Part shown: positions 28,602 to 38,867 of the stretch, piece by piece
Numbering within the stretch: position 1 is the stretch's first letter
How the letters are laid out: the number at the start of each line of letters is the position of its first letter
From: Enterocola sp045654205
GTDB taxonomy: Bacteria; Bacteroidota; Bacteroidia; Bacteroidales; Paludibacteraceae
NCBI GenBank assembly: GCA_045654205.1
Contig: JAZOMZ010000002.1
Coordinates: 124,001 to 188,000 of the forward strand
Reading direction: 5' to 3'
DNA length: 64,000 nucleotides
Notes under the pieces: generated by a model
Database searches by the model: none
What the model was told of the DNA's origin: nothing
What the model saw: the letters and a program-made list of their open reading frames with translations, nothing else
Position numbers and translations under genes: made by a program

Positions 28602-28916
28602 TTATAATAAATCTTTGATTTTTGCTTCTATAGCAGCCTTAGGTTGAAGACCCACTACTTTATCAACCATTTCACCATCTTTGAAGAAGATAAGAGTTGG
28701 TACTGAACGAATAGCATATTTTTCTGCTAAGTCGTTATTTTCTTCTACGTCAACTTTACCAATTAAAGCTTGACCTTCGTATTGAGCAGCAAGTTCGTCG
28801 ATAGAAGGACCCATTGCTTTACAAGGACCACACCATGTAGCCCAGAAATCTGCAACAACAACTTTGTTTGAACTTAGAAGTTCTTCAAAGTTTGCATCTG
28901 TAAATTCTTTTGCCAT
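28602..28916 (-). CDS. trxA: Thioredoxin
   Basis: A 104-residue cytoplasmic thioredoxin with the active site WATWCGPCK (Cys 29 and Cys 32) and the cis-proline stretch IRSVPTLIFFKDGE. No signal peptide is present. It begins 15 bases after the dnaE stop codon, so the two are probably cotranscribed; this pairing carries no clear functional meaning beyond redox supply for general metabolism. Confidence 0.97.
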   Translation of the reverse strand: MAKEFTDANFEELLSSNKVVVADFWATWCGPCKAMGPSIDELAAQYEGQALIGKVDVEENNDLAEKYAIRSVPTLIFFKDGEMVDKVVGLQPKAAIEAKIKDLL

Positions 28917-28931
28917 AATTTTATTTTTATT

Positions 28932-31900
28932 TTAGTTAATTGAATAATATATTTTCTCTGAAATAGTTTTAACTGATTGAATATTATCTTCTTCTGAATC
29001 CGAAGACACCTCCACTTCATCTGTAGATTCTTCATCCTCTGAACTAGTAGAATAAACATCTAGCACAGCCAATAATTCATTGCAAGTTTTTATAGAAGCA
29101 GAAGATTTTGCAGCCACCTGAACACCCAAGTCTGCATCATAAACTTCAACATACAAATCTACTAAATCTTTATCATTTTCAGAAGTATTTGGCTGTATAA
29201 ATGCAGAAATTTCTTCTATTAAATCTGGAGAAACTAGTGAAAGTGGAATTTTCACTGTTAGTTTACTCATAGAAGCCCCTTTTAGATTTTCTAGAAGGTC
29301 CACCTTATTAACAGTTAATGAAAGTTCTTCTACATCCACCTCTGCATTTGGCAACATGCCTTTCTTTCTATTTTGTCTTTCTCTTTTGGCCTTGAAAGAA
29401 TAATCTAATGTAGTATAAACCACAAGATAGGCATTTTCTACTAGAAGATTTGCATAATTTTTAAAGGCTTCACCAAACAAATAAAGTTGATTTGTACCAG
29501 AATAGTCTTCTAATTCAAAGATAGCAAATGGTTTATTTTGTTTTGAGGTTCTTATTTGGAAACTCTTTACAATACCAGCCACTATCACAGTTCCACCAAT
29601 AGAAACTCTGCTCGAAAGAGTATTTAAATCTACCAATTCCTGCATTCTGGCATTGCAGCATACCCTCATTAGCACCTTATAATCATCTAGTGGGTGTGCA
29701 GAAAGGTAAATTCCGATAAGCTCTTTTTCTTTATTAAGTTTTTCGATAACAGACCAACTTTCTACCTTTGGAGGCACAGGACGTTGCACTTGCACCTCTT
29801 CCATATCTCCAAACAAAGACATGGCACTATTCATGGTATCGTTTTGATATTTTGCAGCAAAGCGGTTTATTACTTCTAAGAAAGTTTCTTCACCCTTGCC
29901 TGTTGGAGCCATATATTGCTCGCGAGTAATACCTTCTAATTCATCTAAAGCTCCACTCAACACCAAACTTTCCATTACCTTGCGGTTACATTGGCTTTGG
30001 CTTACCCTCTCAAAGAAATCAAATGAATTTTTATATTCTCCATTTTTCTTTCTTTCGTTTATAATGCTTTCTACCGCACCTTCGCCTACACCTTTGACAC
30101 CACCCAAACCAAAGCGAATATTTCCGTCTTTGTCGGCACTAAAGTGAAGTTCACTCTTATTTACGTTTGGACCTAACACATTAATACCCATCTTCTTACA
30201 CTCTGCCATAAATGTAGTCACTTTGGTGATATCATCCTTATTTTGAGTAAGAAGAGCCGCCATAAACTCAGATGGATAATGAGCTTTGAGATAGGCAGTT
30301 TGATACGCCACCCAAGAATAACATGTGGCATGAGATTTATTAAATGCGTAAGATGCAAATTTTTCCCAGTCTCCCCAAATTTTCTCCAAAACCTTTTCGT
30401 CATGGCCATTTTTCTTGCCACCTTCTAGGAATTTTATCTTCAAAGAGTCTAGAATGGCAATAATTTTCTTACCCATGGCCTTACGAAGCGAGTCTGACTC
30501 ACCACGAGTAAAACCAGCAAGAAGACGAGACAGAAGCATCACCTGTTCTTGATATACTGTAATACCATAAGTATCTTTTAGGTATTTTTCCATTATATCA
30601 ATATCGTATTCTATCTTTTCTTCTCCGTGTTTACGACGAATAAACTGAGGGATATAATCCATCGGACCTGGACGATAAAGGGCATTCATCGCAATAAGGT
30701 CTTCGAAGGTAGAAGGCTTAAGCTGACGCAAATATTTTTGCATACCAGCCGACTCAAACTGGAATGTACCTACAGTTTTTCCTTCGCAATAAAGTTGGAA
30801 AGTTTTTTTGTCATCCAGAGGAATTTTGTCTATATCAACATCTATTCCTTTTGATAGTTTTATATTCTTTAGGGTCTCCTTTATAATAGACAATGTACTT
30901 AGACCAAGGAAGTCCATCTTGATAAGACCTACAGACTCCACATAGTGACCATCATACTCAGTTACCACAATATCATCGCCCGAAACCTTATCTTTTACCA
31001 CACTCAGCGGAGCATAATTTGTAAGGTCATCTGCACCAATAATTACCCCACAAGCATGTATACCAACTTGACGAACAGTACCTTCTAGTTGAGATGCATA
31101 TTCAAGCATTGATGAAATATTTTCATCTGGGCCGTAACAAGCTGTTTTAATTTCTTGTACATATTTAATACAGTTTGCCACATTTACCTTTGGTACTTTT
31201 TTAGTATTAGGGTCGGCAAAACTTTCAGAAAACTTGTCTGGAATAAAAGACACAAGCTTATTAACATCAGAAAGTGGCACCTTTTGCACACGACCTACGT
31301 CTTTGATAGAAGATTTTGTAGCCATAGTACCGTATGTGATAATATGTGCTACTTTTTCCTTTCCATATTTTTTGGTAACCCAATCTAGCACGGCACCACG
31401 ACCTTCGTCATCAAAGTCCACATCGATATCGGGAAGTGAAATACGGTCTGGATTAAGAAAACGTTCAAACAGAAGGTCATATCTAAGTGGGTCAACGTCT
31501 GTAATCTTCAAACAATACGCCACCACAGAACCAGCTGCAGAACCACGACCAGGTCCTACACTCACACCCAACTCCTCTCGTGCTGCACGAATATAGTCTT
31601 GTACAATAAGGAAGTAACCAGGGAAACCCATGGTTTTCATAATATGAAGCTCAAAAACTATACGTTCATATTGTTCATCTGTAAGTTCATCGCCATATCG
31701 TTTTTTCGCGCCTTCCCAAGCAAGTTTTGCAAGATAATCTGCCTCCAGTTTGATACGATACAATTTGTCGTAACCTCCAAGTTTCTTAATTTTTGACTCT
31801 GCATCTTCCTGAGACATTACCACATTACCTTTTTCATCTCGAGTAAACTCATTGAAAAGGTCTTCGTTTGTATATTTTTGTCTATATTCTTCTTCTGTAC

Positions 31901-32852
31901 CAAACTCGGCAGGAATATCAAATTTTGGCATAATAGGCCCAGACTCAATAGAGAAAACTTCCACCTTCTCTGCCACTTCCAGAGTATTTGAAATCACTTC
32001 TGGATGATCAGGGAAGCATTGTCGCATTTCGTCAGCAGACTTAAGCCATTCTTGTTTTGTATAATACATTCCAGAAGGGTCACCCAATTCTTTTTTTGTA
32101 TTCATACAAACCAAACGTTCATGAGCATCTGCATTGCTTTCTAGCACAAAGTGAACGTCGTTTGAAGCCACCACCTTGGTTTGTGTTTTGGCTGCAAGTT
32201 CAAAAATCACCTTATTAACTTGCTCTTGGCGTTTGTAAATAAGTTCGTTTAGAGCCTCTATATTACCTTTGTGAGCCTGAACTTCTAGATAAAAATCATC
32301 GCCAAATAGACTTTTGAACCAACGAATACTCTTTTCTGCCTCGTCTATCTTTCCTTGTAAAATAAGTTGTGGAATTTCGCCACCCAAACAAGCCGAAGTA
32401 ACAATTAATCCTTCGTGATATTGCTCAAGCAGCTCTTTGTCTATACGTGGACGATTATAAAAACCATCAATAAACGCAATAGAAGAAAGTTTACATAAGT
32501 TTTTATAACCTTGTTTGTTTTTTGCAAGTAGAATTAAGTGCCAGCCCCCTCTGTCTATTATAATTTCTTTCCCTTCGCCATTTATTTCCTTTACTTGATT
32601 ATCTTTTAAAAGGCGAGAACGGCGTGCACAATAAGTTTCTATACCAATAATAGGTTTAAGCGGTTTTTCTGCACCTTTATTGGCTTTGCCAACCAAATCC
32701 ACAAACTCTTTTATCCCATACATACAACCATGATCGGTAAGAGCAAGCGCAGGCATACCAAGCTCCATAGCCCTCTTAACAAGGTCTGGAACTTTCGACA
32801 TACCATCTAGAATGGAATAATTTGAATGGACGTGTAGGTGTACAAAACTCAT
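28932..32852 (-). CDS. dnaE: DNA polymerase III alpha subunit
   Basis: The replicative polymerase, 1306 residues. It shows an N-terminal PHP domain (FVHLHVHSNYSILDGM, with metal-binding histidines), the C-family polymerase palm with catalytic aspartates in LPDIDVDFDD (about residue 475), the fingers (RPGPMDYIPQFI; YQEQVMLLSRLLAGF), a helix-hairpin-helix region, and an OB-fold near residue 1090 (VIVAGIVKSFQIRTSKQNKP). The C-terminus is extended by an acidic tail (SSEDEESTDEVEVSS). No frameshift is seen. It lies divergent from the hydrolase-porU genes and upstream of trxA. Confidence 0.97.
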   Translation of the reverse strand: MSFVHLHVHSNYSILDGMSKVPDLVKRAMELGMPALALTDHGCMYGIKEFVDLVGKANKGAEKPLKPIIGIETYCARRSRLLKDNQVKEINGEGKEIIIDRGGWHLILLAKNKQGYKNLCKLSSIAFIDGFYNRPRIDKELLEQYHEGLIVTSACLGGEIPQLILQGKIDEAEKSIRWFKSLFGDDFYLEVQAHKGNIEALNELIYKRQEQVNKVIFELAAKTQTKVVASNDVHFVLESNADAHERLVCMNTKKELGDPSGMYYTKQEWLKSADEMRQCFPDHPEVISNTLEVAEKVEVFSIESGPIMPKFDIPAEFGTEEEYRQKYTNEDLFNEFTRDEKGNVVMSQEDAESKIKKLGGYDKLYRIKLEADYLAKLAWEGAKKRYGDELTDEQYERIVFELHIMKTMGFPGYFLIVQDYIRAAREELGVSVGPGRGSAAGSVVAYCLKITDVDPLRYDLLFERFLNPDRISLPDIDVDFDDEGRGAVLDWVTKKYGKEKVAHIITYGTMATKSSIKDVGRVQKVPLSDVNKLVSFIPDKFSESFADPNTKKVPKVNVANCIKYVQEIKTACYGPDENISSMLEYASQLEGTVRQVGIHACGVIIGADDLTNYAPLSVVKDKVSGDDIVVTEYDGHYVESVGLIKMDFLGLSTLSIIKETLKNIKLSKGIDVDIDKIPLDDKKTFQLYCEGKTVGTFQFESAGMQKYLRQLKPSTFEDLIAMNALYRPGPMDYIPQFIRRKHGEEKIEYDIDIMEKYLKDTYGITVYQEQVMLLSRLLAGFTRGESDSLRKAMGKKIIAILDSLKIKFLEGGKKNGHDEKVLEKIWGDWEKFASYAFNKSHATCYSWVAYQTAYLKAHYPSEFMAALLTQNKDDITKVTTFMAECKKMGINVLGPNVNKSELHFSADKDGNIRFGLGGVKGVGEGAVESIINERKKNGEYKNSFDFFERVSQSQCNRKVMESLVLSGALDELEGITREQYMAPTGKGEETFLEVINRFAAKYQNDTMNSAMSLFGDMEEVQVQRPVPPKVESWSVIEKLNKEKELIGIYLSAHPLDDYKVLMRVCCNARMQELVDLNTLSSRVSIGGTVIVAGIVKSFQIRTSKQNKPFAIFELEDYSGTNQLYLFGEAFKNYANLLVENAYLVVYTTLDYSFKAKRERQNRKKGMLPNAEVDVEELSLTVNKVDLLENLKGASMSKLTVKIPLSLVSPDLIEEISAFIQPNTSENDKDLVDLYVEVYDADLGVQVAAKSSASIKTCNELLAVLDVYSTSSEDEESTDEVEVSSDSEEDNIQSVKTISEKIYYSIN

Positions 32853-32945
32853 TTTTTTCTTTATTTTTTAGAATCCCAAAAATAGCATTTAAAAATAAAT
32901 TTCATAACATAACCACCAATAAAGTTATTAACAATGCAAAGAGAT

Positions 32946-32993
32946 TTAGGAATTAAAAAAATTAGGAATTAGGAATTAGGAATTAGGAATTAA
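32946..32993 (+). repeat. TTAGGAA heptamer tandem array in a promoter region
   Basis: Four perfect contiguous TTAGGAA copies occupy 32962-32989, with one more at 32946-32952 and a partial copy after. The array covers the place where a -33 box would lie for the promoter box at 32998-33005. The same heptamer occurs at 52876, 52965 and 52972. Confidence 0.85.
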
Positions 32994-32997
32994 GTAT

Positions 32998-33005
32998 TAT
33001 CTTTG
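32998..33005 (+). promoter_or_regulatory. -7 promoter box of the hydrolase-porU operon
   Basis: TATCTTTG, 29 bases upstream of the start at 33035, directly after the heptamer array; there is no TTTG at -33. Confidence 0.5.
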
Positions 33006-33034
33006 CTTTTTGATATAAAACGAATATAAAAATT

Positions 33035-33649
33035 ATGAAAGTGATTTGTGTGGGTTGGAATTACCCTAAACATAATGCGGAGTTGGGCGGTGCAGAGACT
33101 CCTTCTGTGCCTACAATATTTTGTAAGCCAGACTCTGCCCTACTAAAAGAAAACAAAGATTTTTATATCCCAGATTTTTCAAATCAAGTGGATTATGAAG
33201 TAGAAGTGGTGGTACGCATAAATAAGCTTGGCAAAAGTGTAGCAGAAAAATTTGCTCCACGATATTATGCTCAAGTAGCTTTAGGCATCGACTTCACAGC
33301 TCGCGACATGCAAAATGAAGCTCGCAAAACTGGTGCGCCTTGGGATTTGAGCAAAGGATTTGACGGAAGTGCTGTGGTGAGCGAATTTAGAGATTTGGAA
33401 AACATAGGAGCAATAAACGACCTAAATTTCCGTTTAGAAATTAATGGAAAGACTGTTCAATCTGCCAACACTGGCGAAATGATTTTCCCTGTTGATAAAA
33501 TTATTACATACGTTAGTCAATTTTACACTTTGAAAATAGGTGACCTTATCTATACTGGCACCCCAGACGGCGTTGGCCCTGTAAAACGTGGCGACAGACT
33601 AAAAGGTTATCTTCAAGACGAACTTTTACTAGACTTTGAGATTAAATAA
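33035..33649 (+). CDS. Fumarylacetoacetate hydrolase family protein
   Basis: A 204-residue protein of the FAH fold, whose members hydrolyse or decarboxylate acylpyruvates and related oxo-acids with a divalent metal. The metal-binding acidic pair is in VDYEVEVVV (about residues 52-60), with the family stretches ALGIDFTARDMQ and the C-terminal LIYTGTPDGVGPVKRGDRL. The short single-domain length matches YcgM/FAHD1-like acylpyruvase or oxaloacetate tautomerase. The stop codon is followed directly by the porU start, so the genes share a transcript; a link to secretion is not implied. Confidence 0.9.
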   Translation: MKVICVGWNYPKHNAELGGAETPSVPTIFCKPDSALLKENKDFYIPDFSNQVDYEVEVVVRINKLGKSVAEKFAPRYYAQVALGIDFTARDMQNEARKTGAPWDLSKGFDGSAVVSEFRDLENIGAINDLNFRLEINGKTVQSANTGEMIFPVDKIITYVSQFYTLKIGDLIYTGTPDGVGPVKRGDRLKGYLQDELLLDFEIK

Positions 33650-36600
33650 ATGAGAAAACTCTTCACCATAATATTAGCCCTAATTACCCTTTCTGCTTTT
33701 GCTAAAGTGGAGTATGCAGAGCATTCTATACTTAAAGAAGGCAAGTGGATAAAAATTGCTGTTAAAGAAACAGGAATTCATAAAATCACATATCAACAAC
33801 TAAAGGATATGGGAATAACAAATCCTGCAAATGTGCATATCCATGGCTATGGTGGAGCTATATTAGAAGAAAATTTTGCATCTGGATTGGAATTTTACAA
33901 AGATGACCTTCCAGAGAATGCAATCTACTTTCACAAAGGCGCAGATAGCATATTCAACGAAAATGACTACATCCTTTTTTATGCTCAAGGTCCTGTGAGT
34001 GTAAAATACAATGAGAGTAAAGAAAAATACGAACATACTGTAAATCCATATAGTAATTTTGGATATTATTTTATTACAGAAAATTCTACACCTCAAAAAA
34101 ACATCACAAATATTGAGTACGATTTACCTCCTATCCCAATAACAGTAGAACAAACTTTAAACTACTATTATGTTGAAAAGGAAGAATTTAACCTTATCAA
34201 TTCTGGGAGAATGTGGATTGGAGATAAATTTGATTCAAAAAAAACTAACAGAAAATATTCCTTTAACATACCAAATAGAATAAATAACGAATACATTAAC
34301 TTCAATCTAAGGGCTATTGGAGTTTCTTCTCTACAAAACAATTTGAATGTAGATATTAATTCTCAAGAAACAATATTTTTACCATTATACGCAAAACAAG
34401 ATGCCCATCAAGGTGGCACGTTAGGTACTATCAACTCCACTTTCAGATTAAATAACGAGAGTGATGATATCAACATTAATATAGATTTTGATTACAACAC
34501 CACAAACGCAGAAGCTTACATTGACTACATAAGCATTAATGCCCGCAGAGAACTTATTACAGACGGTTCTGAACCACTTTTCATTTTCTATCCAGGAAAC
34601 TATTATCCTTATATTACCGCAAATTATAATGTAATTAGCAGTAATAAAAACCTATTATTTTGGGAAATCACTAACCAACAAAATATTGTTAATGTAACTC
34701 CTACCATCACCGAAACTGGATATCAAATTTCGAGTCCGTATGATACGGAGCGTTTATTTTTAGCATTCGACCCTAATATTGATTATCCTACTATTAGTTT
34801 ATACAAATCTATACAAAATCAAGATTTACATGCGCTAAAAAACATTGATGTTATTATTATTAGCGATAGCAAACTAATAAATTCTGCAGAGGAACTTGGA
34901 AAATTCCATAAAAATCATGATGGTTTATCATATAAAGTTCTCACAGTAGATCCAATTTATAATGAATTCTCTTCTGGCACTCCAGACGCAACTGCCTACA
35001 GAATGTTTTTGAAAATGCTTTATGACAAAGCAGAAAATGAAGAAGAAAAACCAAAATTCCTTATCCTTTGGGGTCTAAGTGGATACGACAATAGAGGTAT
35101 AAAAAACGAAAAATTGGATATTCTAAGTTTTCAAGCAAAAGAATCTCTAAATAATATCTATTCTTATATTACAGATGACTATTTCGGATTTTTAGATGAC
35201 GGAGAAGGTGGTTATATAGAATCAGGAAAATTGGACATTGCAATAGGTAGGCTCCCTGCAAAAACAGAAGAAGAGGCTTCTAACTATGTTGACAAAGTAA
35301 AAAGATATGTACTTTCTAAAGACAAAGGTTCATGGTCTAATGAAATACTTTTTGTAGGTGATGACGGTGATGCAAATCTTCATACCAAACAAGCAAACCT
35401 ACTAGCTGACACCGTATATGCTCGACATCCAGAATTTTTTCCAAAAAAATTGTTCTTGGACTCATATAAAATGGTTCAATCTGCATCTGGTAGCACATAT
35501 CCAGAAGCTAAAGAAAACATTTGGAGATATTTAAATGATGGCGTACTACTTTTTAACTACACAGGGCACGGAAGTACAAATAGTTTAACAGGTGAATTGA
35601 TGATAACAAAGGCTGATATCATCAGTATGAAAAACAGTAATCTTGCTGTTTGGATTACTGCCACTTGCGATTTCAGTAAATTTGACGACTATGAAAGAAG
35701 CGCTGGAATGGAACTTATTTTAAATCCTAAAGGAGGAGCAGTGGCATCACTTACTACCACCCGTTCTGTGTATTCATCTAGCAACCTAGCGCTTGTACAA
35801 GCGGCATATAAATACTTATTACCTTCAAAAGAAGATACAGAAACTAACAATATTCTGTCTATTGGGGAAATAATGAAAAATGCAAAAATATCCCTTGGAG
35901 CAGATAAGAACAAACTTAGTTTTACCCTACTAGGCGACCCTATTATTAAACTATTCTACCCAGACAATATAGTTATCACAGATAGCATTAACTCTCAATT
36001 GCCAGAAGATGCACAAATTATGGCATTAGGGTTAACCACAATTAAAGCACACGTAGAAAAAAATAACGAAATACGTTCAGACTTCAACGGAACTGCATTA
36101 GTTACTTTATATGACAAAAAAGAAAACCAACAAACATTAGGACAAGGGAATAATACACCTTTCGACTTTGAAGATTATAGTAGTATTATATTCTCTGGAG
36201 AAGTTCCTGTTGTAAATGGTCAAATAGAAGTAACTTTTATGGTCCCAAAAGATATTAATTACAAGGTAGGAAACGGCAGATTAACCTATTTCATAATTAA
36301 TGAAGAGGGTGATGAAAATGGTCATGGATATTGTCAAAACTTCACTATCGGAGAAACAGACCCTGATGCACCAATCACTGCAGATGGCCCAGTTTCAAAG
36401 GCATATATCAACACACAAAACTTTGTTAATGGACAAGAAGTTGATAACACTCCTATTTTCTATGCACATTTGTGGGATGAATTTGGAATTAACACTATAG
36501 GCACAGGTATTGGGCACGACATTATATTGAAACTAAACAATGATCCAAACCAAACATATGTGCTAAACGACTATTACACAGCATCACTAGGCGATTACAA

Positions 36601-37033
36601 GAGTGGAACTGTAAAATTCAACCTTCCAAAACTAAGCGACGGTGAGTATACATTATTCTTTAGAGCATGGAGTTTGCAAAATATTTCTACCACAAACGAA
36701 CTTAATTTTGTAGTAAAAAGCGACACTCCTGCAACTGTAGAAGAATTTACTATTTACCCTACTCCTGCCACAGAATATGTAAACTTCTATCTAAAATATG
36801 ACCGCCCAGAAGATATTATAGATATAGAATTTAGCGTAATAGACCTTGCTGGCAAAACATTTTGGCGTAGCACAGAAGAGTACATATCTAAAGATGCTGT
36901 TTATACATCAAGATGGAACTTCGCTTCTTCTCGCCCTGCGGGCAATGGAATTTTCATTGCAAAAGTTAAAATAACCACGTCAGAAGGTGCTATAACCCAC
37001 TATGCTAAAAAGATTATAATAAATGCACAATAA
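33650..37033 (+). CDS. porU: Type IX secretion system sortase PorU
   Basis: The surface C25-family cysteine peptidase that removes T9SS C-terminal sorting signals and attaches cargo to the outer membrane. It has 1127 residues and a signal peptide (RKLFTIILALITLSAFA). The gingipain-like domain lies at about residues 400-770, with the catalytic His in NYTGHGST (about residue 640) and Cys in WITATCDFSKFDD (about residue 673), then GGAVASLTTTRSVYS and FTLLGDPIIKLFYP. It ends in its own CTD-like module (EEFTIYPTPATEYVNFYL to AKKIIINAQ), as known for PorU. porV follows, its surface partner. Confidence 0.96.
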   Translation: MRKLFTIILALITLSAFAKVEYAEHSILKEGKWIKIAVKETGIHKITYQQLKDMGITNPANVHIHGYGGAILEENFASGLEFYKDDLPENAIYFHKGADSIFNENDYILFYAQGPVSVKYNESKEKYEHTVNPYSNFGYYFITENSTPQKNITNIEYDLPPIPITVEQTLNYYYVEKEEFNLINSGRMWIGDKFDSKKTNRKYSFNIPNRINNEYINFNLRAIGVSSLQNNLNVDINSQETIFLPLYAKQDAHQGGTLGTINSTFRLNNESDDININIDFDYNTTNAEAYIDYISINARRELITDGSEPLFIFYPGNYYPYITANYNVISSNKNLLFWEITNQQNIVNVTPTITETGYQISSPYDTERLFLAFDPNIDYPTISLYKSIQNQDLHALKNIDVIIISDSKLINSAEELGKFHKNHDGLSYKVLTVDPIYNEFSSGTPDATAYRMFLKMLYDKAENEEEKPKFLILWGLSGYDNRGIKNEKLDILSFQAKESLNNIYSYITDDYFGFLDDGEGGYIESGKLDIAIGRLPAKTEEEASNYVDKVKRYVLSKDKGSWSNEILFVGDDGDANLHTKQANLLADTVYARHPEFFPKKLFLDSYKMVQSASGSTYPEAKENIWRYLNDGVLLFNYTGHGSTNSLTGELMITKADIISMKNSNLAVWITATCDFSKFDDYERSAGMELILNPKGGAVASLTTTRSVYSSSNLALVQAAYKYLLPSKEDTETNNILSIGEIMKNAKISLGADKNKLSFTLLGDPIIKLFYPDNIVITDSINSQLPEDAQIMALGLTTIKAHVEKNNEIRSDFNGTALVTLYDKKENQQTLGQGNNTPFDFEDYSSIIFSGEVPVVNGQIEVTFMVPKDINYKVGNGRLTYFIINEEGDENGHGYCQNFTIGETDPDAPITADGPVSKAYINTQNFVNGQEVDNTPIFYAHLWDEFGINTIGTGIGHDIILKLNNDPNQTYVLNDYYTASLGDYKSGTVKFNLPKLSDGEYTLFFRAWSLQNISTTNELNFVVKSDTPATVEEFTIYPTPATEYVNFYLKYDRPEDIIDIEFSVIDLAGKTFWRSTEEYISKDAVYTSRWNFASSRPAGNGIFIAKVKITTSEGAITHYAKKIIINAQ

Positions 37034-37049
37034 AAACGAGAAATTTTCG

Positions 37050-37057
37050 TTACCTTT
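37050..37057 (+). promoter_or_regulatory. -7 promoter box of porV
   Basis: TACCTTTG, 35 bases upstream of the porV start. It suggests that porV can be transcribed apart from porU. Confidence 0.5.
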
Positions 37058-37092
37058 GTAGCCGTTTTTTAGAAATTATAAACCAAAAATAT

Positions 37093-38337
37093 ATGAAGAA
37101 CAAAATTTTATTTGCAATCGCCCTACTACTTTGCATCCCTAATATGGTATGGGCGCAAGATGCTAGCGAAGACTTAAATGAAACAATACAAACATTCACA
37201 CCTATTACTACAGGTGTATCATTTCTAACTGTAGCACCAGATGCACGTGGTGGTGGTCTTGGTGACGTGGGTGCAGCAACAGCTCCAGATGCTGACGCAC
37301 AATACTGGAACCCTGCTAAATATGCATTTATTAATGCAGAAGGTGGTGCTACCGTATCATACGTGCCATGGCTTAGAAAACTTGTATCAGACATCGACCT
37401 TGTTTCTGCTTCAGGTTACTACAAAATCCAAGACGTACAAACAGTAGCGGCTTCTTTCCGCTTCTTCTCACTAGGTAACGTTCTTATCCAAAAAGATCCA
37501 GGTGACGTAGGACAAAACATTAAACCATACGACCTTGCTGTAGATGTATCTTACTCTCGTATCCTTACCAAAAACTTCTCTATGGGTGTGGCTCTACGCT
37601 TTATTTGGTCAGACCTTACAGGTGGTTACTCAGCAGATGGTGACTATGTAGAACCAGGTTGGTCTATAGCTGCCGACATTTCTGGTTACTATGGTCAAAA
37701 AGTAGACTTCGACTGGGGTAAAGGTTATGGAGCCTTCGGTTTCAATATCTCAAACATTGGTAAAAAAGTGGAATATGGCGACTATAGAAGTGCTGCATTC
37801 CTACCTACAAACCTACGTCTTGGTGGTAGCTTCACTATGCCTATTGACCAATACAACCACATTTCATTAAATGTTGACATTAACAAACTTCTTGTTCCTT
37901 CTCGTCCTATCTACAACTCAGACATAGAAACACAAGAAGAATACCAAGCACGTCTAGACGAATATTACAATATGGACCCTATCACAGGTATTGGTCGTTC
38001 ATTTATCGACATGCCTGACGGTACTCCATACGACTTTGTTCAACAACTTAAGAAAGTAAATTTCTCATTAGGTCTTGAATACGACTACAACGAACAATTC
38101 TTTGGTCGTATCGGTTACTACAACGAAGACAAACAAATGGGTAATCGTAAATATGTAACATTTGGTGCTGGTTTCAAACTAAACGTTTTCTCACTAGATG
38201 TGGCATACGTGCTTTCAGTAACAAAAAACAACCCTCTAGACCAAACACTACGTTTCACTCTAGGATTTAATATGAATGGTCTGAAAGTACTTGCTGGCAC
38301 AGCAGAAGAAGCAGCAGACTGGAACTTAGGACTATAA
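37093..38337 (+). CDS. porV: T9SS outer-membrane protein PorV (LptO)
   Basis: A 414-residue FadL-like outer-membrane beta-barrel that shuttles T9SS cargo from the translocon to PorU. It has a signal peptide (KNKILFAIALLLCIPNMVWA), the conserved early stretch FLTVAPDARGGGLGDVGAAT, and alternating aromatic strands through to a strand-rich C-terminus. Its place directly after porU and before ispF repeats an arrangement I recall from other Bacteroidota. With porU it shows that the T9SS is functional here, though the core translocon (SprA, PorK-PorN) is outside the window. Confidence 0.95.
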   Translation: MKNKILFAIALLLCIPNMVWAQDASEDLNETIQTFTPITTGVSFLTVAPDARGGGLGDVGAATAPDADAQYWNPAKYAFINAEGGATVSYVPWLRKLVSDIDLVSASGYYKIQDVQTVAASFRFFSLGNVLIQKDPGDVGQNIKPYDLAVDVSYSRILTKNFSMGVALRFIWSDLTGGYSADGDYVEPGWSIAADISGYYGQKVDFDWGKGYGAFGFNISNIGKKVEYGDYRSAAFLPTNLRLGGSFTMPIDQYNHISLNVDINKLLVPSRPIYNSDIETQEEYQARLDEYYNMDPITGIGRSFIDMPDGTPYDFVQQLKKVNFSLGLEYDYNEQFFGRIGYYNEDKQMGNRKYVTFGAGFKLNVFSLDVAYVLSVTKNNPLDQTLRFTLGFNMNGLKVLAGTAEEAADWNLGL

Positions 38338-38344
38338 GATAAGT

Positions 38345-38821
38345 ATGTATAGAATAGGATTTGGATATGATGTTCATGCTTTAGTTCAAGATAGAGAACT
38401 ATGGCTAGGAGGCATAAAAGTGCCTCACACCCTAGGGCTACTAGGCCACTCAGATGCAGATGTCCTTATCCACGCAATATGTGATGCAATGCTGGGAGCA
38501 GCAAACCTAAAAGACATAGGCTACCACTTCCCAGATACATCATCAGACTTTAAAAACATAGATAGTAAAATCTTGCTTAAAGAGTGTAACAGACTAATAT
38601 CAGAAAAAGGTTACACAATTGTAAATATAGACTCTACTATCTGTGCTCAAAAGCCTAAACTTAAAGACTACATAGACCCTATGAGAGAGTGCCTTGCAGG
38701 TGTACTAGAAATAGACGCAGACTGCGTTTCTGTAAAGGCTACTACCACAGAAAAATTGGGTTTTGTAGGCAAAGAAGAAGGCATAGCTGCACAAGCAGTA
38801 GTTTTATTGAAGAAAATTTAA
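38345..38821 (+). CDS. ispF: 2-C-methyl-D-erythritol 2,4-cyclodiphosphate synthase
   Basis: The fifth step of the MEP isoprenoid pathway: closure of CDP-methylerythritol 2-phosphate to the cyclodiphosphate with release of CMP. The protein has the standard length of 158 residues. The zinc site is Asp 9, His 11 (GYDVHAL) and His 43 (GHSDADVLIHAICDAMLGA); the C-terminal KATTTEKLGFVGKEEGIAAQA is also typical. It starts 7 bases after porV and likely shares its transcript. Confidence 0.97.
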   Translation: MYRIGFGYDVHALVQDRELWLGGIKVPHTLGLLGHSDADVLIHAICDAMLGAANLKDIGYHFPDTSSDFKNIDSKILLKECNRLISEKGYTIVNIDSTICAQKPKLKDYIDPMRECLAGVLEIDADCVSVKATTTEKLGFVGKEEGIAAQAVVLLKKI

Positions 38822-38853
38822 AGATAAATATATCTTTTTTAGAAAAAATGTAT

Positions 38854-38861
38854 TACTTTTG
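38854..38861 (+). promoter_or_regulatory. -7 box of a candidate small RNA
   Basis: TACTTTTG (TAnnTTTG) lies after the ispF stop, with no coding region before the terminator at 38906-38948. Confidence 0.35.
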
Positions 38862-38867
38862 TAATAC

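Noticed and set aside
31234..31596. 120-codon plus-strand ORF inside dnaE
   Set aside because: Antisense to an intact and highly conserved polymerase gene; Ser/Arg/Pro-rich shadow composition.
32946..32993. Heptamer array as a CRISPR
   Set aside because: Units are 7 bp and contiguous without spacers, and there are no cas genes.
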